DNA of 64,000 nucleotides from Burkholderiales bacterium (GCA_020853025.1 JADYZP010000021.1:1-64000), one strand, 5' to 3'; shown: positions 50,267 through 60,763, counted from the first letter of the stretch. Program-made: numbers and translations. The notes: a model not told the origin generated them from the sequence alone.

Positions 50267-51349
50267 ATGCCGATGACCGTGATGATCACCACCGGCGGCA
50301 CTGGCGGCCACGTGTTTCCCGGACTCGCGGTCGCCGCCCGGCTCGCCGCGCGCGGGGCGCACGTGTTCTGGCTCGGCACCCGTGACGGCATCGAATCGAA
50401 ACTGGTACCGCAGCACGGCGTCGACTTCGAGGGGCTGTCGTTTCGCGGCGTCCGCGGCAAGGGACTGCGCACGCTGCTCGTCGGCCCGTGGGCGCTGCTC
50501 GCCGCATGCATCGCGGCGCGTACGATCATTCGCCGGCGCCTGCCCGACGTCGTGCTGGGCTTCGGCGGCTTCGCGTCGTTCCCGGGCGGACTCATGGGTA
50601 CCGCGGCCGGCAAGCCGCTGGTGTTGCACGACGCCAACGCCGTCGCGGGACTCGCCACCCGCATCCTCGCCTACGGTGCGGACCGGATACTGCTCGGTTT
50701 TCCGCAGGCGCTCGCGGGACGTCACGCCAAACGCGTCGAGTGGGTCGGCAATCCGCTGCGCGAAGCGATCTGCGCGTTGCCATCACCGGAAGAGCGCTTT
50801 GCCGGCCGCACGGGGCCGCTGCGCCTGCTGGTCGTCGGCGGCAGCCTCGGCGCGCAGGCATTGAACCAGCAGGTTCCGGCAGCGGTCGCGGCGATCGAGC
50901 CGCGGCTGCGCCCGAGCATCGTTCATCAATCGGGCGCTGCGCATATCGCTGCGTTGCGCGATGCCTACGCCAGCCGCGGCGTCGAAGCCGAATGCGCGGC
51001 CTTCATCGACGACATGGCGGCACGTTATGCGTGGGCGGACTTCGTCATCTGCCGCGGCGGCGCGCTGACGATCAGCGAGCTCGCGGCCGTTGGGCTGGGC
51101 GCGATCGTCGTCCCCTTGCCCGGCGCTATCGCCGACGAGCAGAGCGCGAATGCAAAGTTCCTGGTCGACGCCGGTGCGGCGCTGCTTTTGCCGCAGGCGG
51201 ATCTCACCGCCGGCCGCCTCGCCGAAGCGCTGCGCACGCTCGACCGCGTTCGCGCGCTGGCGATGGCGCAGGCGGCGTATGCGCTGGGCAAGCGTGATGC
51301 CGCTGCACGCGTCGCCGACGTCTGCCTTGGTTTCGAGGTGCGGCAATGA
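50267..51349 (+). CDS. murG: Lipid II synthase MurG
   Basis: A 360-residue membrane-associated GT-B glycosyltransferase that adds GlcNAc to lipid I. The N-terminal glycine loop is [16 protein letters not shown] and the second is [33 protein letters not shown] is the UDP-GlcNAc-binding signature. Two ATGs, 50267 and 50273, compete; both lie just after the ftsW stop. The end overlaps murC by 4 bases. Confidence 0.96.
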   Translation: MPMTVMITTGGTGGHVFPGLAVAARLAARGAHVFWLGTRDGIESKLVPQHGVDFEGLSFRGVRGKGLRTLLVGPWALLAACIAARTIIRRRLPDVVLGFGGFASFPGGLMGTAAGKPLVLHDANAVAGLATRILAYGADRILLGFPQALAGRHAKRVEWVGNPLREAICALPSPEERFAGRTGPLRLLVVGGSLGAQALNQQVPAAVAAIEPRLRPSIVHQSGAAHIAALRDAYASRGVEAECAAFIDDMAARYAWADFVICRGGALTISELAAVGLGAIVVPLPGAIADEQSANAKFLVDAGAALLLPQADLTAGRLAEALRTLDRVRALAMAQAAYALGKRDAAARVADVCLGFEVRQ

Positions 51350-52725
51350 AGCACAGGGTCAAGCGCGTGCACTTTGTCGGCATCGGCGGCGCCGGCATGA
51401 GCGGCATCGCGGAGGTGCTGGTCACGCAGGGCTACGGCGTGTCCGGCTCGGACTTGGCGCCAAGCGCGGTGACGCAAAGGCTCGCGGCGTTGGGTGCGAC
51501 GATCACCATCGGCCACAGCGCGGGCAACGTCGCCGGCGCCGATGCCGTCGTCGTGTCAACCGCGGTCGCGCCGGACAATCCGGAAGTCGCCGCGGCGCGC
51601 GAGCGGGGCACACCGGTGGTGCCGCGCGCGTTGATGCTGGCCGAACTCATGCGCCTGAAGCAGGGCATCGCCGTCGCCGGCACGCACGGCAAGACGACGA
51701 CGACCAGCTTGATCGCGTCGGTGCTCGCCGAAGGCGGTCTCGATCCCACCTTCGTCATCGGCGGCCGGCTATTGTCCGCCGGCGCCAACGCGCGATTGGG
51801 CAAGGGCGAGTTCCTGGTCGCCGAGGCCGACGAGTCCGACGCGTCGTTCCTCTACCTGACGCCGGTGCTTGCCGTTGTCACCAACATCGACGCCGACCAC
51901 ATGGAGACCTACGAGCACGATTTCTCGAGGCTCTCGCGCGCCTTCGTCGATTTCCTGCAGCGCCTGCCTTTCTACGGCGTCGCAGTGGTCTGCGTCGACG
52001 ACGCCAACGTTCGCGCGATCCTCCCCGACGTGACCAAGCTTCTCGTCACCTACGGCCTGTCGGCGGACGCCGACCTCTCCGCGACCGATGTCGTCAACGT
52101 CGCCGGCCGCATGCGCTTTACCGCGAAGAGCTCCGGCGCCGCGGACTTGGCGATCGACCTCGCCGCCGCCGGCACGCATAACGTGCGCAACGCGCTGGCC
52201 GCGATCGCCGTCGGCCGCGAAGTGGGTGTCGCCGACGCGGCGATTGCCCGTGCGCTGTCCGAGTTCCACGGCGTCGGGCGCCGCTTCCAGCGTCATGGCG
52301 ACGTGGCGCTCGCCACCGGCGGCAGCTGCACGCTCATCGACGACTACGGCCATCACCCGGCGGAGATGGAAGCCACGCTCGATGCCGCGCGCGGGAGCTT
52401 TCCGGGACGCCGGGTGGTGCTCGCCTTCCAGCCGCATCGCTACACGCGCACACGTGATCTGTTCGAGGACTTCGTGCGCGTGCTGTCGACCGCCGACGTG
52501 CTGGTGCTGACCGATGTCTATCCCGCCGGCGAAGCGCCGATCGTGGCCGCCGACGGACGCGCGCTGGCGCGCGCCGTCCGCGTCGCCGGCCGCGTCGAAC
52601 CCGTGTTCGTCGATGACGTCGCCGACATGCCGGTCACGCTGCGCACGCTGCTGCGCGACGGCGACGTGCTGCTGACCATGGGCGCGGGATCGATAGCAAC
52701 CACTGCGGCGCAGCTCGTCGGATGA
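51346..52725 (+). CDS. murC: UDP-MurNAc:L-alanine ligase MurC
   Basis: A 459-residue Mur ligase, the first amino-acid-adding step. The N-terminal domain begins [18 protein letters not shown]. The ATP loop is [14 protein letters not shown], with the variant THGKT typical of MurC rather than [17 protein letters not shown] and [14 protein letters not shown] are further signatures. It overlaps murG upstream and murB downstream, each by 4 bases. Confidence 0.97.
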   Translation: MKHRVKRVHFVGIGGAGMSGIAEVLVTQGYGVSGSDLAPSAVTQRLAALGATITIGHSAGNVAGADAVVVSTAVAPDNPEVAAARERGTPVVPRALMLAELMRLKQGIAVAGTHGKTTTTSLIASVLAEGGLDPTFVIGGRLLSAGANARLGKGEFLVAEADESDASFLYLTPVLAVVTNIDADHMETYEHDFSRLSRAFVDFLQRLPFYGVAVVCVDDANVRAILPDVTKLLVTYGLSADADLSATDVVNVAGRMRFTAKSSGAADLAIDLAAAGTHNVRNALAAIAVGREVGVADAAIARALSEFHGVGRRFQRHGDVALATGGSCTLIDDYGHHPAEMEATLDAARGSFPGRRVVLAFQPHRYTRTRDLFEDFVRVLSTADVLVLTDVYPAGEAPIVAADGRALARAVRVAGRVEPVFVDDVADMPVTLRTLLRDGDVLLTMGAGSIATTAAQLVG

Positions 52726-53678
52726 TCATGCACGAGCCTTCGCACTTCACCGGTCTGCGCGGAGCGCTCCTGCACAATGCGCCGCTTTCGAAGCGCACGA
52801 GCTGGCGTGCAGGAGGCGCCGCCGACACGCTGTACCTGCCCGCGGACCGTGACGACCTCGCTGCCTTCCTGCGCCAGTTGCCGGCGGCCGAGCCGCTGAC
52901 CGTGCTCGGCCTCGGCAGCAATACATTGGTGCGCGACGGCGGTATACGGGGCACGGTGGTCGTCATGCACAACCCCGGCGCGGCGCTCGCCGTCGCCGAC
53001 GGCCTGATCTACGCGGACGCCGGAGTCGCCGCCCCGAAACTCGCACGTTTCGCCGCACTGCACGACCGCGGCGAAGCCGAATTCCTCGCCGGCATTCCCG
53101 GCAGCGTTGGCGGCGCGCTGGCGATGAACGCCGGCTGCTTCGGCGGCGAGACGTGGCGCCACGTCGCGCGCGTCGAAGTCGCCACGCGCGACGGCCGCTT
53201 TGTCGTGCGCACGCCGGCCGACTACGAAATCGGCTATCGCAGCGTGCGCCTGCGCGCGGCAGGCGCGACCTCGGCGTGCGGCGACGAAGCGCGGCGCGCT
53301 ACAGCGAACGACGGAATCTTTACCGCCGCGTGGTTTCGCTTTCCTGAAGGCAGCGCATCCGCGTCGCGTGCGCGGATCCGGGAGCTCCTGGCGAAGCGCA
53401 TCGCCACGCAGCCGTTGTCGCTACCCAATGCGGGCAGCGTTTTCCGCAATCCCGAGGGTGACCATGCAGCGCGGCTCATCGAATCCTGCGGACTCAAAGG
53501 CCACGCGATCGGCGGTGCGCGCGTGTCGGCGAAGCACGCCAACTTCATCGTCAACGCCGATGGTCTGGCGACGGCCGCCGACATCGAGGCGCTGATCAAC
53601 TTCGTGCGCGCGACGGTGCGCGAGAGGACGGGCGTGGATCTCGAGCCCGAGGTGCAGGTGATCGGGGTGTCGCCATGA
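52722..53678 (+). CDS. murB: UDP-N-acetylenolpyruvoylglucosamine reductase MurB
   Basis: A 318-residue FAD-dependent type I MurB reducing UDP-GlcNAc-enolpyruvate to UDP-MurNAc. [17 protein letters not shown] begins the FAD domain, [16 protein letters not shown] and [20 protein letters not shown] follow. The active-site serine region is [20 protein letters not shown] with the catalytic Glu near the C-terminus. Two ATGs (52722 and 52728) are possible starts. Position between murC and ddl is usual for Proteobacteria. Confidence 0.96.
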   Translation: MIMHEPSHFTGLRGALLHNAPLSKRTSWRAGGAADTLYLPADRDDLAAFLRQLPAAEPLTVLGLGSNTLVRDGGIRGTVVVMHNPGAALAVADGLIYADAGVAAPKLARFAALHDRGEAEFLAGIPGSVGGALAMNAGCFGGETWRHVARVEVATRDGRFVVRTPADYEIGYRSVRLRAAGATSACGDEARRATANDGIFTAAWFRFPEGSASASRARIRELLAKRIATQPLSLPNAGSVFRNPEGDHAARLIESCGLKGHAIGGARVSAKHANFIVNADGLATAADIEALINFVRATVRERTGVDLEPEVQVIGVSP

Positions 53679-54595
53679 CGTCGGTCTTCGGCAAAGTCGC
53701 CGTGCTGCTGGGCGGCGCGTCCTCGGAGCGCGAGGTGTCGCTCCTGTCCGGCCACGGCGTGCTCGGCGCCTTGCACGAAAAGGGTGTCGACGCGCACGCC
53801 TTCGATCCGGCGCAGCGCGACCTCTGGGAGTTGAAGCGCGAAGGCTTCGAGCGGGTGTTCATCGCACTGCACGGCCGCTTCGGCGAGGACGGCACCGTGC
53901 AGGGCGCACTCGAGACACTGCAGATTCCCTACACAGGCAGCGGCGTGATGGCTTCGGCGCTCGCCATGGACAAGTGGCGCACCAAGCTCGTCTGGCAGGC
54001 CGTCGGAATTCCGACGCCGCGCTACCGCGTCGTCGACGAGACCGCGGACTGGATGCGCGTGGTCGCCGAGCTCGGACTGCCGCTGATCGTCAAGCCGGCG
54101 CGCGAAGGCTCGACGATCGGCATCACCCGCGTCACCCGGGTCGATCACGACGAACTGGCGCTTGCCTTTGCCGCCGCGGCGCATCACGACCCGCTGGTGC
54201 TGGTCGAGGAGTTCGTCGTCGGCACCGAACTGACCGCTTCGATCGTCAACGGCCGCGCGCTGCCGTTGATACGTATCGAGGCGCCGCAGGGCAACTACGA
54301 CTATCACGCCAAGTATTTTTCGGAGGAGACGAAGTACCACTGCCCGGCCGGACTGTCGGACGCGCTGGAGCAGGAAATTCGCTCGACGTGCCTGCGCGCC
54401 TTCGACATTGTCGGCTGCAGCGGGTGGGGCCGGGTCGACCTCATGCTGCGCGACGACGGCAGCTACTCGTTGCTCGAGGTGAACACGTCGCCAGGGATGA
54501 CCAGCCACAGCCTGGTGCCGATGGCGGCAAAGCAGGCGGGGATGAGCTACGCGGACCTGTGCCTCGAAATCCTGCGGGGCGCGCATGTGGGATGA
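53675..54595 (+). CDS. ddl: D-alanine-D-alanine ligase
   Basis: A 306-residue ATP-grasp ligase making the D-Ala-D-Ala dipeptide used by Mur[20 protein letters not shown] opens the protein, [18 protein letters not shown] follows, and the ATP-grasp core includes [14 protein letters not shown] and [20 protein letters not shown] with the metal-binding Glu and Asn. It overlaps murB by 4 bases and ftsQ by 11. The length is that of DdlB, the dcw-associated form. Confidence 0.97.
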   Translation: MTSVFGKVAVLLGGASSEREVSLLSGHGVLGALHEKGVDAHAFDPAQRDLWELKREGFERVFIALHGRFGEDGTVQGALETLQIPYTGSGVMASALAMDKWRTKLVWQAVGIPTPRYRVVDETADWMRVVAELGLPLIVKPAREGSTIGITRVTRVDHDELALAFAAAAHHDPLVLVEEFVVGTELTASIVNGRALPLIRIEAPQGNYDYHAKYFSEETKYHCPAGLSDALEQEIRSTCLRAFDIVGCSGWGRVDLMLRDDGSYSLLEVNTSPGMTSHSLVPMAAKQAGMSYADLCLEILRGAHVG

Positions 54596-55328
54596 CGCGA
54601 AACAGATGAATGCGTTGGCGCTGACGCTGCTGTCGATCACCGCGGTCTGCCTCCTGTGGGCCGCAGTGGCTTTCGTCGTTCGCCTGCCGGCCTTCGCGTA
54701 TCGCGAGGTCGTCGTCACCGCGCCGTTGACGCGTGCCGACGGCGCGCATCTGGAAGCGGTAGTCCGCGAGGAACTCTCCGGCACGTTTTTCACCATGGAC
54801 CTCGATCGCGCGCGCGCGGCACTCGCCGGCGTGCCCTGGATCCGCAGCGTCGCGCTGCGCCGCCAATGGCCGCGTCGTCTGGAGCTGACGGTCGAAGAGC
54901 ACCAGCCGCTCGCGCGCTGGAACGAGTCGGCGCTGGTGAACACGCGCGGTGAAGTGTTCGCCGCGACCACGAGTGAAGAACTACCGCTGTTCGAAGGCCC
55001 CGATGGACGCGCGGCGGAGGTCGCCGCCCGCTATCGCGCGTGGACGCAGACGCTGCGCCCGCTGGCAATGTCGCTGACGCAACTTCGTCTATCGCCGCGC
55101 GGCGGATGGCGGCTGGTGGCGAGCGATGCCGCCGGTGCATTGATGCTGGAGCTCGGCCGCGACGAACCGGACGCGCGGCTCGCGCGCTTCGTCGCCGCGC
55201 ACGGCAGGACGCTCGGCGCGCTGGCGCGGGCGCGCACGAAGGTGGAGGCGGTGGACCTGCGCTATCGCAACGGATTTGCGGCGCGTATTCCCGCCTTCCG
55301 CGAGAAGAACGCGAAGCCGGCTGCGTGA
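54585..55328 (+). CDS. ftsQ: Cell division protein FtsQ
   Basis: A 247-residue bitopic division protein. One membrane helix ([20 protein letters not shown], about residues 11-30) is followed by the POTRA domain ([20 protein letters not shown] through [18 protein letters not shown]) and the FtsQ/DivIB beta domain. It links FtsLB to the rest of the divisome. The ATG at 54585 lies inside ddl by 11 bases. The C-terminus is basic. Confidence 0.92.
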   Translation: MWDDAKQMNALALTLLSITAVCLLWAAVAFVVRLPAFAYREVVVTAPLTRADGAHLEAVVREELSGTFFTMDLDRARAALAGVPWIRSVALRRQWPRRLELTVEEHQPLARWNESALVNTRGEVFAATTSEELPLFEGPDGRAAEVAARYRAWTQTLRPLAMSLTQLRLSPRGGWRLVASDAAGALMLELGRDEPDARLARFVAAHGRTLGALARARTKVEAVDLRYRNGFAARIPAFREKNAKPAA

Positions 55329-55356
55329 CGGATAAACGGCACAAGAGGAAGCGTGC

Positions 55357-56589
55357 ATGGTGAAGGACAGCAAGAACCTGATCGTCGGTCTCGACATCGG
55401 AACCTCGAAGATCGTCGCCATCGTCGCCGCCGTGGGACCCGAAGGCGAGTTCGACATCATCGGCATGGGCACGCAGCCGTCGCGCGGGCTCAAAAAGGGC
55501 GTCGTCGTCAACATCGAAGCGACGATGGCGTCGATCCAGCGGGTGCTGGAAGAGGCCGAGCTGATGGCCGACTGCCAGATCAAGGAGGTCTACACGGGAA
55601 TAGCCGGCAGCCACATCCGCTGCTACTCGTCGCACGGCATGGTCGCGATCAAGGAAAAGGAGGTCACGCAGGCCGACATCGACCGGGTCGTCGATACCGC
55701 GAAGGCGATTCCGATTCCCAATGACCAGCAGATTCTGCACATCGTCTCGCAGGGCTTCACGATCGACGGCCAGGAGGACGTTCGTGAGCCGCTCGGCATG
55801 AGCGGTGTGCGGCTCGAAGTCGACGTCCACATCGTCACCGGGGCGGTATCGGCGGTAGAGAACATCAGCAAGTGCATCCGCCGCTGCGGCATCGAGGTGC
55901 GCGACATCATCCTGCAGCCGTTGGCCTCTGCCACGGCAGTCCTTTCCGACGACGAGAAAGACCTGGGTGTGTGCCTGATCGACATCGGCGGCGGCACCGC
56001 GGACATCGCGGTCTACTCGGGCGGCTCGATCCGGCATACGGCGGTGATCCCCATCGCCGGCGATCAGGTAACCAACGACATCGCGATGACGCTGCGCACG
56101 CCGACGAAGGAGGCGGAGGAGCTCAAGGTCCGCTACGGTTGCGCGCTGCGCACGCTCGCCGATCCCAACGACATTATCGAAGTGCCCGGCGTCGGTGAGC
56201 GCGCGCCGCGCAAGTTGTCGCGTCCGATGCTGGCAGAGGTGATCGAGCCGCGCATCGAGGAGCTCTTCCAGTTCGTCCAGTCGGAGGTCCGCCGCAGCGG
56301 CTTCGAGGAAATGATCTCGTCGGGCGTCGTCCTGACCGGCGGCTCGGCGCAGCTCGCCGGCATCACCGAACTTGGCGAAGAGGTGTTCCACATGCCGGTG
56401 CGAATCGGCGTCCCCGTCTACGCGGGTGCGCTCGCCGACGTCGTGAAAAGCCCGCGCTATGCGACGGCGATCGGGCTGCTGCAGGAAGGTCGCGACCAGT
56501 TTTTGCACGGGCAGGCCGCACGCGCGCAGGTCACCGGCATAGGCGGTGCCGCCGAGAGGATGAAGCAATGGTTCAAGGCGAATTTCTAG
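55357..56589 (+). CDS. ftsA: Cell division protein FtsA
   Basis: A 410-residue actin-like ATPase tethering FtsZ to the membrane. LIVGLDIGTSKIVAIVA is phosphate 1, LIDIGGGTADIAVYSGG is phosphate 2, and SGVVLTGGSAQLAG is the adenosine motif. The C-terminal amphipathic helix RMKQWFKANF is the membrane-targeting sequence. It begins 28 bases after ftsQ with a purine-rich AGAGGAAG site. Adjacent ftsZ is its partner. Confidence 0.97.
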   Translation: MVKDSKNLIVGLDIGTSKIVAIVAAVGPEGEFDIIGMGTQPSRGLKKGVVVNIEATMASIQRVLEEAELMADCQIKEVYTGIAGSHIRCYSSHGMVAIKEKEVTQADIDRVVDTAKAIPIPNDQQILHIVSQGFTIDGQEDVREPLGMSGVRLEVDVHIVTGAVSAVENISKCIRRCGIEVRDIILQPLASATAVLSDDEKDLGVCLIDIGGGTADIAVYSGGSIRHTAVIPIAGDQVTNDIAMTLRTPTKEAEELKVRYGCALRTLADPNDIIEVPGVGERAPRKLSRPMLAEVIEPRIEELFQFVQSEVRRSGFEEMISSGVVLTGGSAQLAGITELGEEVFHMPVRIGVPVYAGALADVVKSPRYATAIGLLQEGRDQFLHGQAARAQVTGIGGAAERMKQWFKANF

Positions 56590-56670
56590 CGGTTCGCAGG
56601 AAGCAGCGGGGAAAAGACGAACGCGGTTCGGGAAGTCGGCAGTTCATTTCGACAGGAGAAGGAGCACACC

Positions 56671-57849
56671 ATGTTTGAGATCATCGATCAGGTCCAGGAA
56701 GACGGCGCGATCATCAAGGTCATCGGGGTTGGCGGCTGCGGCGGCAATGCGGTCGAGCATATGATCGAGCGCGGCCTGTCGGGCGTCGAGTTCATCTGCG
56801 CCAATACCGACGCGCAGGCGCTAAAGCGGTCGACTGCGGCCACGCAGCTGCAGCTGGGCTCGACGCTGACGCGCGGGCTTGGCGCCGGCGCCAAGCCGGA
56901 GATCGGTCGTGACGCGGCGATGGAGGATCGCGACCGCATCGCCGAGATGATCACCGGAGCCGATATGCTGTTCATCACTGCCGGCATGGGCGGCGGCACC
57001 GGCACCGGTGCCGCTCCGGTGATCGCCGACATTGCGAAAAGCCTGGGCATCCTCACCGTCGCCGTGGTCACGCGGCCATTCCTTTTCGAGGGCAAGCGGC
57101 AGAAGGTCGCGCAGAGCGGAATCGAGGAGCTGGCGAAGAAGGTCGACTCGCTGATCATCATCCCGAACGACAAGTTGATGACGGTGCTCGGCGAAGATGT
57201 TCCGCTGCTCGCCGCCTACGCCGCGGCCAACGACGTGTTGCACGGTGCGGTCTCGGGCATCGCCGAAGTCATCAACAACGCGGGGCTGGTCAACGTCGAC
57301 TTCGCCGACGTGCGCACGGTGATGGGCGAGGTCGGCATGGCGATGATGGGCTCGGCATCGGCGAGCGGCGTCGAGCGCGGTCGCATCGCCGCTGAGCAGG
57401 CGGTGAAGAGCCCGCTGCTCGAGGACGTCAACCTGGCCGGCGCCCGCGGCGTGCTGGTCAACGTCACCGCGTCGATGGGCCTCAAGATGAAGGAGTACTA
57501 CGAGGTCATGAACACGATCAAGGAATTCACCGCCGACGACGCGATGGTGATCGTGGGCACGGTGATCGACGAAGCGATGGGCGAAGATCTGCGCGTCACG
57601 ATGATCGCGACCGGATTGGGCGGCGGCGCCGTTTCCGCGAAGCGTCCGCAACGGCTCGAGGTGGTCGAAACCGCGGTCATCGAGCGTACGGGTACCGACG
57701 GCTTGGGCATGCATGTCGAGCAGATCGACTACGAGCGGCTCGACCAGCCGGCGGTCATGCGCAAGGGACGTTCGGCGCCGCCGGCCTCGTCTGCGTCGGC
57801 CTTCGACGCGTCGGAGATCCCGGCGTTTCTGCGCAAGCAGGCCGACTGA
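56671..57849 (+). CDS. ftsZ: Cell division protein FtsZ
   Basis: A 392-residue tubulin-like GTPase forming the Z ring. The signature GMGGGTGTGAAPVIADI is at about residue 105. IKVIGVGGCGGNAVEHMI begins the nucleotide-binding domain. After a short linker the conserved C-terminal peptide SEIPAFLRKQAD, which binds FtsA, is intact. AGGAG precedes the ATG at 56671, and an 81-base gap follows ftsA, containing a repeated GCGGTTCG octamer but no clear promoter. Confidence 0.98.
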   Translation: MFEIIDQVQEDGAIIKVIGVGGCGGNAVEHMIERGLSGVEFICANTDAQALKRSTAATQLQLGSTLTRGLGAGAKPEIGRDAAMEDRDRIAEMITGADMLFITAGMGGGTGTGAAPVIADIAKSLGILTVAVVTRPFLFEGKRQKVAQSGIEELAKKVDSLIIIPNDKLMTVLGEDVPLLAAYAAANDVLHGAVSGIAEVINNAGLVNVDFADVRTVMGEVGMAMMGSASASGVERGRIAAEQAVKSPLLEDVNLAGARGVLVNVTASMGLKMKEYYEVMNTIKEFTADDAMVIVGTVIDEAMGEDLRVTMIATGLGGGAVSAKRPQRLEVVETAVIERTGTDGLGMHVEQIDYERLDQPAVMRKGRSAPPASSASAFDASEIPAFLRKQAD

Positions 57850-57908
57850 CGCCGGCGGCTTCCATGCTCCGGTTGCCGCGGCAGGGGGGATGCGCAAGCG
57901 CGTCGGCA

Positions 57909-57928
57909 GCGTTCTTCGCGAAGAACGC
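57909..57928. promoter_or_regulatory. 20-bp perfect palindrome upstream of lpxC
   Basis: The arms GCGTTCTTCG and CGAAGAACGC are perfect reverse complements with no spacer. It lies 60 bases after the ftsZ stop and about 20 bases before the -10 element of lpxC, covering the place of a -35 box. A dimeric regulator's operator fits best. A transcript hairpin with a small loop is also possible, but no T-run follows, which argues against an intrinsic terminator. Confidence 0.6.
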
Positions 57929-57949
57929 GTCGGCGGCTTCTCCGCGTGC

Positions 57950-57955
57950 TACAAT
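57950..57955 (+). promoter_or_regulatory. -10 element of a probable lpxC promoter
   Basis: TACAAT matches the sigma-70 -10 consensus at five of six positions and has a TG two bases upstream of a C (extended -10-like TGC). No recognisable -35 lies 16-18 bases upstream; instead the palindrome ends at 57928. Transcription would begin near 57,962, leaving a leader of about 33 bases before the lpxC ATG. Confidence 0.5.
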
Positions 57956-57994
57956 TCGCCGTTAACCCGTTGAACCAACGGGACTTTGCCGACG

Positions 57995-58909
57995 ATGCTC
58001 CGACAACGCACGCTGTACAAGCCGACCAGGACCACCGGAGTGGGCCTGCATACCGGCGCGCGGGTGGAGATGGCGTTGCGCCCCGCCCCCGTGGATGCCG
58101 GCATCGTCTTCCACCGCACCGACCTCGCGCGCCCTGCGGACATCCCGGCGATCGCCACCAACGTCGGCGACACGCGGCTGTCGTCGACGCTGACGGCCGA
58201 CGGCGCCAGCATCTCCACGGTCGAGCACCTGATGTCCGCGCTCGCCGGGCTCGGCATCGACAACCTGCACGTCGACGTCGCCGGTCCCGAACTGCCGATC
58301 ATGGACGGCAGCGCAGGGCCGTTCGTGTTCCTGTTGCAGTCGGCGGGCATCGTCGAGCAGAACGCGTTGAAGCGTTATTTGCGGGTCACGTCGACGGTGG
58401 AGGTCAGCGACGGCGACAAGTGGGCGCGATTCGAGCCCTTCTTCGGTTTCCGGCTCGATTTCACCATTGATTTTCCACATCCGGTGTTCGGCTCCGAGAA
58501 TCGCAGCGTGGTCGTCGATTTCGCCGTCGACTCCTACGCGAAGGAAGTGTCGAGGGCGCGGACTTTTGGCTTCATGCAGGACGTGGAGGCGATGCGCGCT
58601 GCCGGCCTGGGTTTGGGCGGGAGCTTGCAGAATGCAGTGGTGCTGGACGAATTCAAGGTCCTGAACAGCGAGGGCCTGCGCTACGACAACGAATTTGTCC
58701 GCCACAAGGTGCTCGATGCCATCGGCGACCTGTACCTGTTGGGGCGGCCGCTGATCGGCCAGTACACGGCGTACAAGTCGGGCCATGCGCTCAACAATCG
58801 GCTGGCGCGGGCGCTGCTTGCACGTCCCGACACCTTCGAGATCATCACCTTCGCCGACGAGAAGACGGTGCCGACCGCATTCCACGACTGGACGCTGAAG
58901 CCCGCCTGA
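57995..58909 (+). CDS. lpxC: UDP-3-O-acyl-N-acetylglucosamine deacetylase
   Basis: A 304-residue zinc deacetylase, the committed step of lipid A synthesis. [21 protein letters not shown] is the standard start. Zinc ligands are in [10 protein letters not shown], and in [14 protein letters not shown] (His and Asp); the catalytic His is in GHALNN. I chose ATG 57995 because homologues start MLRQRTL; a TTG at 57986 adds three residues. It follows ftsZ, the normal end of dcw clusters in Proteobacteria. Confidence 0.97.
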   Translation: MLRQRTLYKPTRTTGVGLHTGARVEMALRPAPVDAGIVFHRTDLARPADIPAIATNVGDTRLSSTLTADGASISTVEHLMSALAGLGIDNLHVDVAGPELPIMDGSAGPFVFLLQSAGIVEQNALKRYLRVTSTVEVSDGDKWARFEPFFGFRLDFTIDFPHPVFGSENRSVVVDFAVDSYAKEVSRARTFGFMQDVEAMRAAGLGLGGSLQNAVVLDEFKVLNSEGLRYDNEFVRHKVLDAIGDLYLLGRPLIGQYTAYKSGHALNNRLARALLARPDTFEIITFADEKTVPTAFHDWTLKPA

Positions 58910-58946
58910 CGCGGCGTGTCGCGTCAGGCGCACAGCGCGCACGACC

Positions 58947-59132
58947 GTGCTGATCGTACGGCTTCTGCTGTTCCTCTCGATCGGAACGATCGTCGCTGCT
59001 GCGCTGCTCTACCTCTTCAAGCGCGACCGGCGCTACTTGCACTTTATTGTGTTGGTCGGCAAGTTCACTATCTATTTGCTGGCCGGCGTGTTGCTGTTCT
59101 TCCTGTTCGAGCGCCTGGTGTTGATGGCCTGA
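58947..59132 (+). CDS. Small two-helix membrane protein
   Basis: A 61-residue protein with two membrane helices (LIVRLLLFLSIGTIVAAALLY and FTIYLLAGVLLFFLFERL) joined by a basic loop, KRDRRYLHFIVLVGK. I recall similar small proteins after lpxC in other Betaproteobacteria, but no function. GTG at 58947 is 37 bases after lpxC and lacks a good ribosome site. The next 99 bases to the convergent gene contain a direct repeat of ACGGGT and nothing else certain. Confidence 0.65.
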   Translation: MLIVRLLLFLSIGTIVAAALLYLFKRDRRYLHFIVLVGKFTIYLLAGVLLFFLFERLVLMA

Positions 59133-59231
59133 ACAGAGCGAAACGGGTCCGAACGGGTTCGAAAAGACCTGATCAGCTGCGATCTACATCCTGACAAGGG
59201 CAGAAGCGGGCGGAGGACGCCAGGCAGCGGC

Positions 59232-59672
59232 TTATCCGCCGCGTCGCGCCAGACGTTCCACCGCGTCGCGCAGCGGGCCGGCGCCAAGCTTTGCGGCGAG
59301 CGCCCTCAGTGGTACCGCATTTACTTTAACTCTATGATTTAATGGAATTTCGTCAGATGTTGGCGCGTCAACCCGCACTTGCACCCGAACCCGTAATTCA
59401 GTAAAGTTCCACCCTTCCCGCCGAAGGCCGGCGAGGAGTTCGGGTGAACGCTGGCGGACCACCGCGGCGATCGCGCCGGCAGCGACCACCAGCGACAATT
59501 GCGGCGGCGCGGCTTGCGCAACCCGCACGCGATCGGCCAGCGCCCGCGGTAACAGGCGGCGCACGGCGGTGGTCAGTTGGGACTCATGCTGCATCCGGTC
59601 GTGCCACGCGGCTATCTGCGTGTCGGTGGCAAGGATCCGGGCGAGCGGTCTGATTGGAACGGGTTTCGCCAT
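59232..59672 (-). CDS. DciA/DUF721-like protein
   Basis: A 146-residue protein with the DUF721 arrangement: an N-terminal region PIRPLARILATDTQIAAWHD, a central hydrophobic strand pair (LSLVVAAGAIAAVVRQ) and a C-terminal LRVRVQVRV. DUF721 proteins include DciA, a replicative-helicase (DnaB) operator protein. Similar genes sit beside secA in related genomes. The ATG at 59672 is preferred (MAKPVPIRPL); a start at 59729 is open too. It diverges from the M23 peptidase across 59 bases. The extreme C-terminus is basic with RRGG. Confidence 0.75.
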   Translation of the reverse strand: MAKPVPIRPLARILATDTQIAAWHDRMQHESQLTTAVRRLLPRALADRVRVAQAAPPQLSLVVAAGAIAAVVRQRSPELLAGLRREGWNFTELRVRVQVRVDAPTSDEIPLNHRVKVNAVPLRALAAKLGAGPLRDAVERLARRGG

Positions 59673-59731
59673 GCTCGTACCGCACTGCGGTTTCTGGTGT
59701 CGTGCGCGCTGCGTGGTTGGAGGGTACACGA

Positions 59732-60655
59732 TTGAACATCATTCTGGTCGCTGACGCCAACGCCCCTGCGCGGACGCTCATACTCGATTGGCGGCACTGG
59801 GTGGGAGGCGGTACGGCGCTGCTGGTGGTTTTCCTGCTGTTCACCTTTGCGTTCAACTTCGTCACGCTGCGTTGGGCGGCCGCCACGCAGCATCCGTGGC
59901 TGGCCACGATCGTGCTCGCCGACCAGCGTGAGGAAGCGGCAAAGCTGAACGAGCGCGTGCAGGGTCACCTGAACGCGATGGCGATGCGGCTGGGCGAGTT
60001 GCAGGCGCAGATGCTGCGCCTCGAAAACATCGGCGACAGACTCGCCAAGACCGCAGGCTTGAAGCCTCAGGAACTGCCGTCGTTGGCGCCACCCGGCCGC
60101 GGCGGCGCACCGTCATCGCTGCCGTCGCGCAATCTGTCGATGAACGAATTCTCCGAAATGGTCGACCGGCTTGCGCATCAGATGGACGGCCGCTCGGACC
60201 AGTTGTCGGTGCTGGAGGCGCTGCTGGTGCAGGATTCTGCCAATCGGAAATTCATGCCGACCTTGCTGCCGGTCACCGACGGCTGGTATTCATCGAACTT
60301 CGGCTACAGGATCGATCCCTTTACCGGCCAGCAGTCGATGCATGACGGCATCGATTTTCCCTCCGAGGCGGGCACGCCGATCGTCGCCGCCGCCAGCGGC
60401 AAGGTCGTCACCGCCGAATGGCACTCCGCCTATGGTAAAATGGCCGAGATCGATCACGGAAACGGACTGGTCTCGCGCTATGCGCATACATCGAACCTGC
60501 TCGTGAAGGAAGGCGACCTCGTCGTGCGCGGCCAGCGCATCGCGACGGTTGGATCCACCGGACGGTCCACCGGGTCGCATCTGCATTTCGAGGTCAGGCT
60601 GAACGGCGTGCCGCAAAATCCGGCGCGATTCCTGCAATCAACCCACCCGAGTTGA
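59732..60655 (+). CDS. Membrane-anchored M23 family metallopeptidase
   Basis: A 307-residue murein endopeptidase or EnvC/NlpD-like activator. A cytoplasmic start of about 28 residues precedes one membrane helix (GTALLVVFLLFTFAFNFVTL). A coiled coil covers roughly residues 55-105. The C-terminal LytM domain has HDGIDFPSEAG (HxxxD) and SHLHFEVRLNG (HxH), the zinc ligands of active M23 enzymes. I chose TTG at 59732, since GGAGGG lies 7 bases upstream and homologues begin with MNIILV-like sequence. It is followed by a strong terminator and then secA. Confidence 0.9.
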   Translation: MNIILVADANAPARTLILDWRHWVGGGTALLVVFLLFTFAFNFVTLRWAAATQHPWLATIVLADQREEAAKLNERVQGHLNAMAMRLGELQAQMLRLENIGDRLAKTAGLKPQELPSLAPPGRGGAPSSLPSRNLSMNEFSEMVDRLAHQMDGRSDQLSVLEALLVQDSANRKFMPTLLPVTDGWYSSNFGYRIDPFTGQQSMHDGIDFPSEAGTPIVAAASGKVVTAEWHSAYGKMAEIDHGNGLVSRYAHTSNLLVKEGDLVVRGQRIATVGSTGRSTGSHLHFEVRLNGVPQNPARFLQSTHPS

Positions 60656-60693
60656 CCACCGCGTTGACCACGGCCCGAAAGCGGTCCAGCAAC

Positions 60694-60725
60694 AGGGGTG
60701 AGGCGGTTCTCACCCCTTGTTTTTT
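60694..60725 (+). terminator. Intrinsic terminator after the M23 gene
   Basis: AGGGGTGAG and CTCACCCCT form a 9-bp perfect stem around GCGGTT, followed by TGTTTTTT. This is the clearest rho-independent terminator in the window. It lies 38 bases after the M23 stop and 52 bases before the secA start. Confidence 0.9.
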
Positions 60726-60733
60726 GCACCGGC

Positions 60734-60763
60734 GGCCGAATGTGGTCTGAACGCCTTTCGGCC
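60734..60763 (+). promoter_or_regulatory. Second stem-loop in the secA leader
   Basis: GGCCGAA (60734-60740) and TTCGGCC (60757-60763) are perfect complements with a 16-base loop. The structure ends 14 bases before the secA ATG and could mask the initiation region. No promoter and no clear ribosome-binding site is visible between the terminator and secA. Confidence 0.4.
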
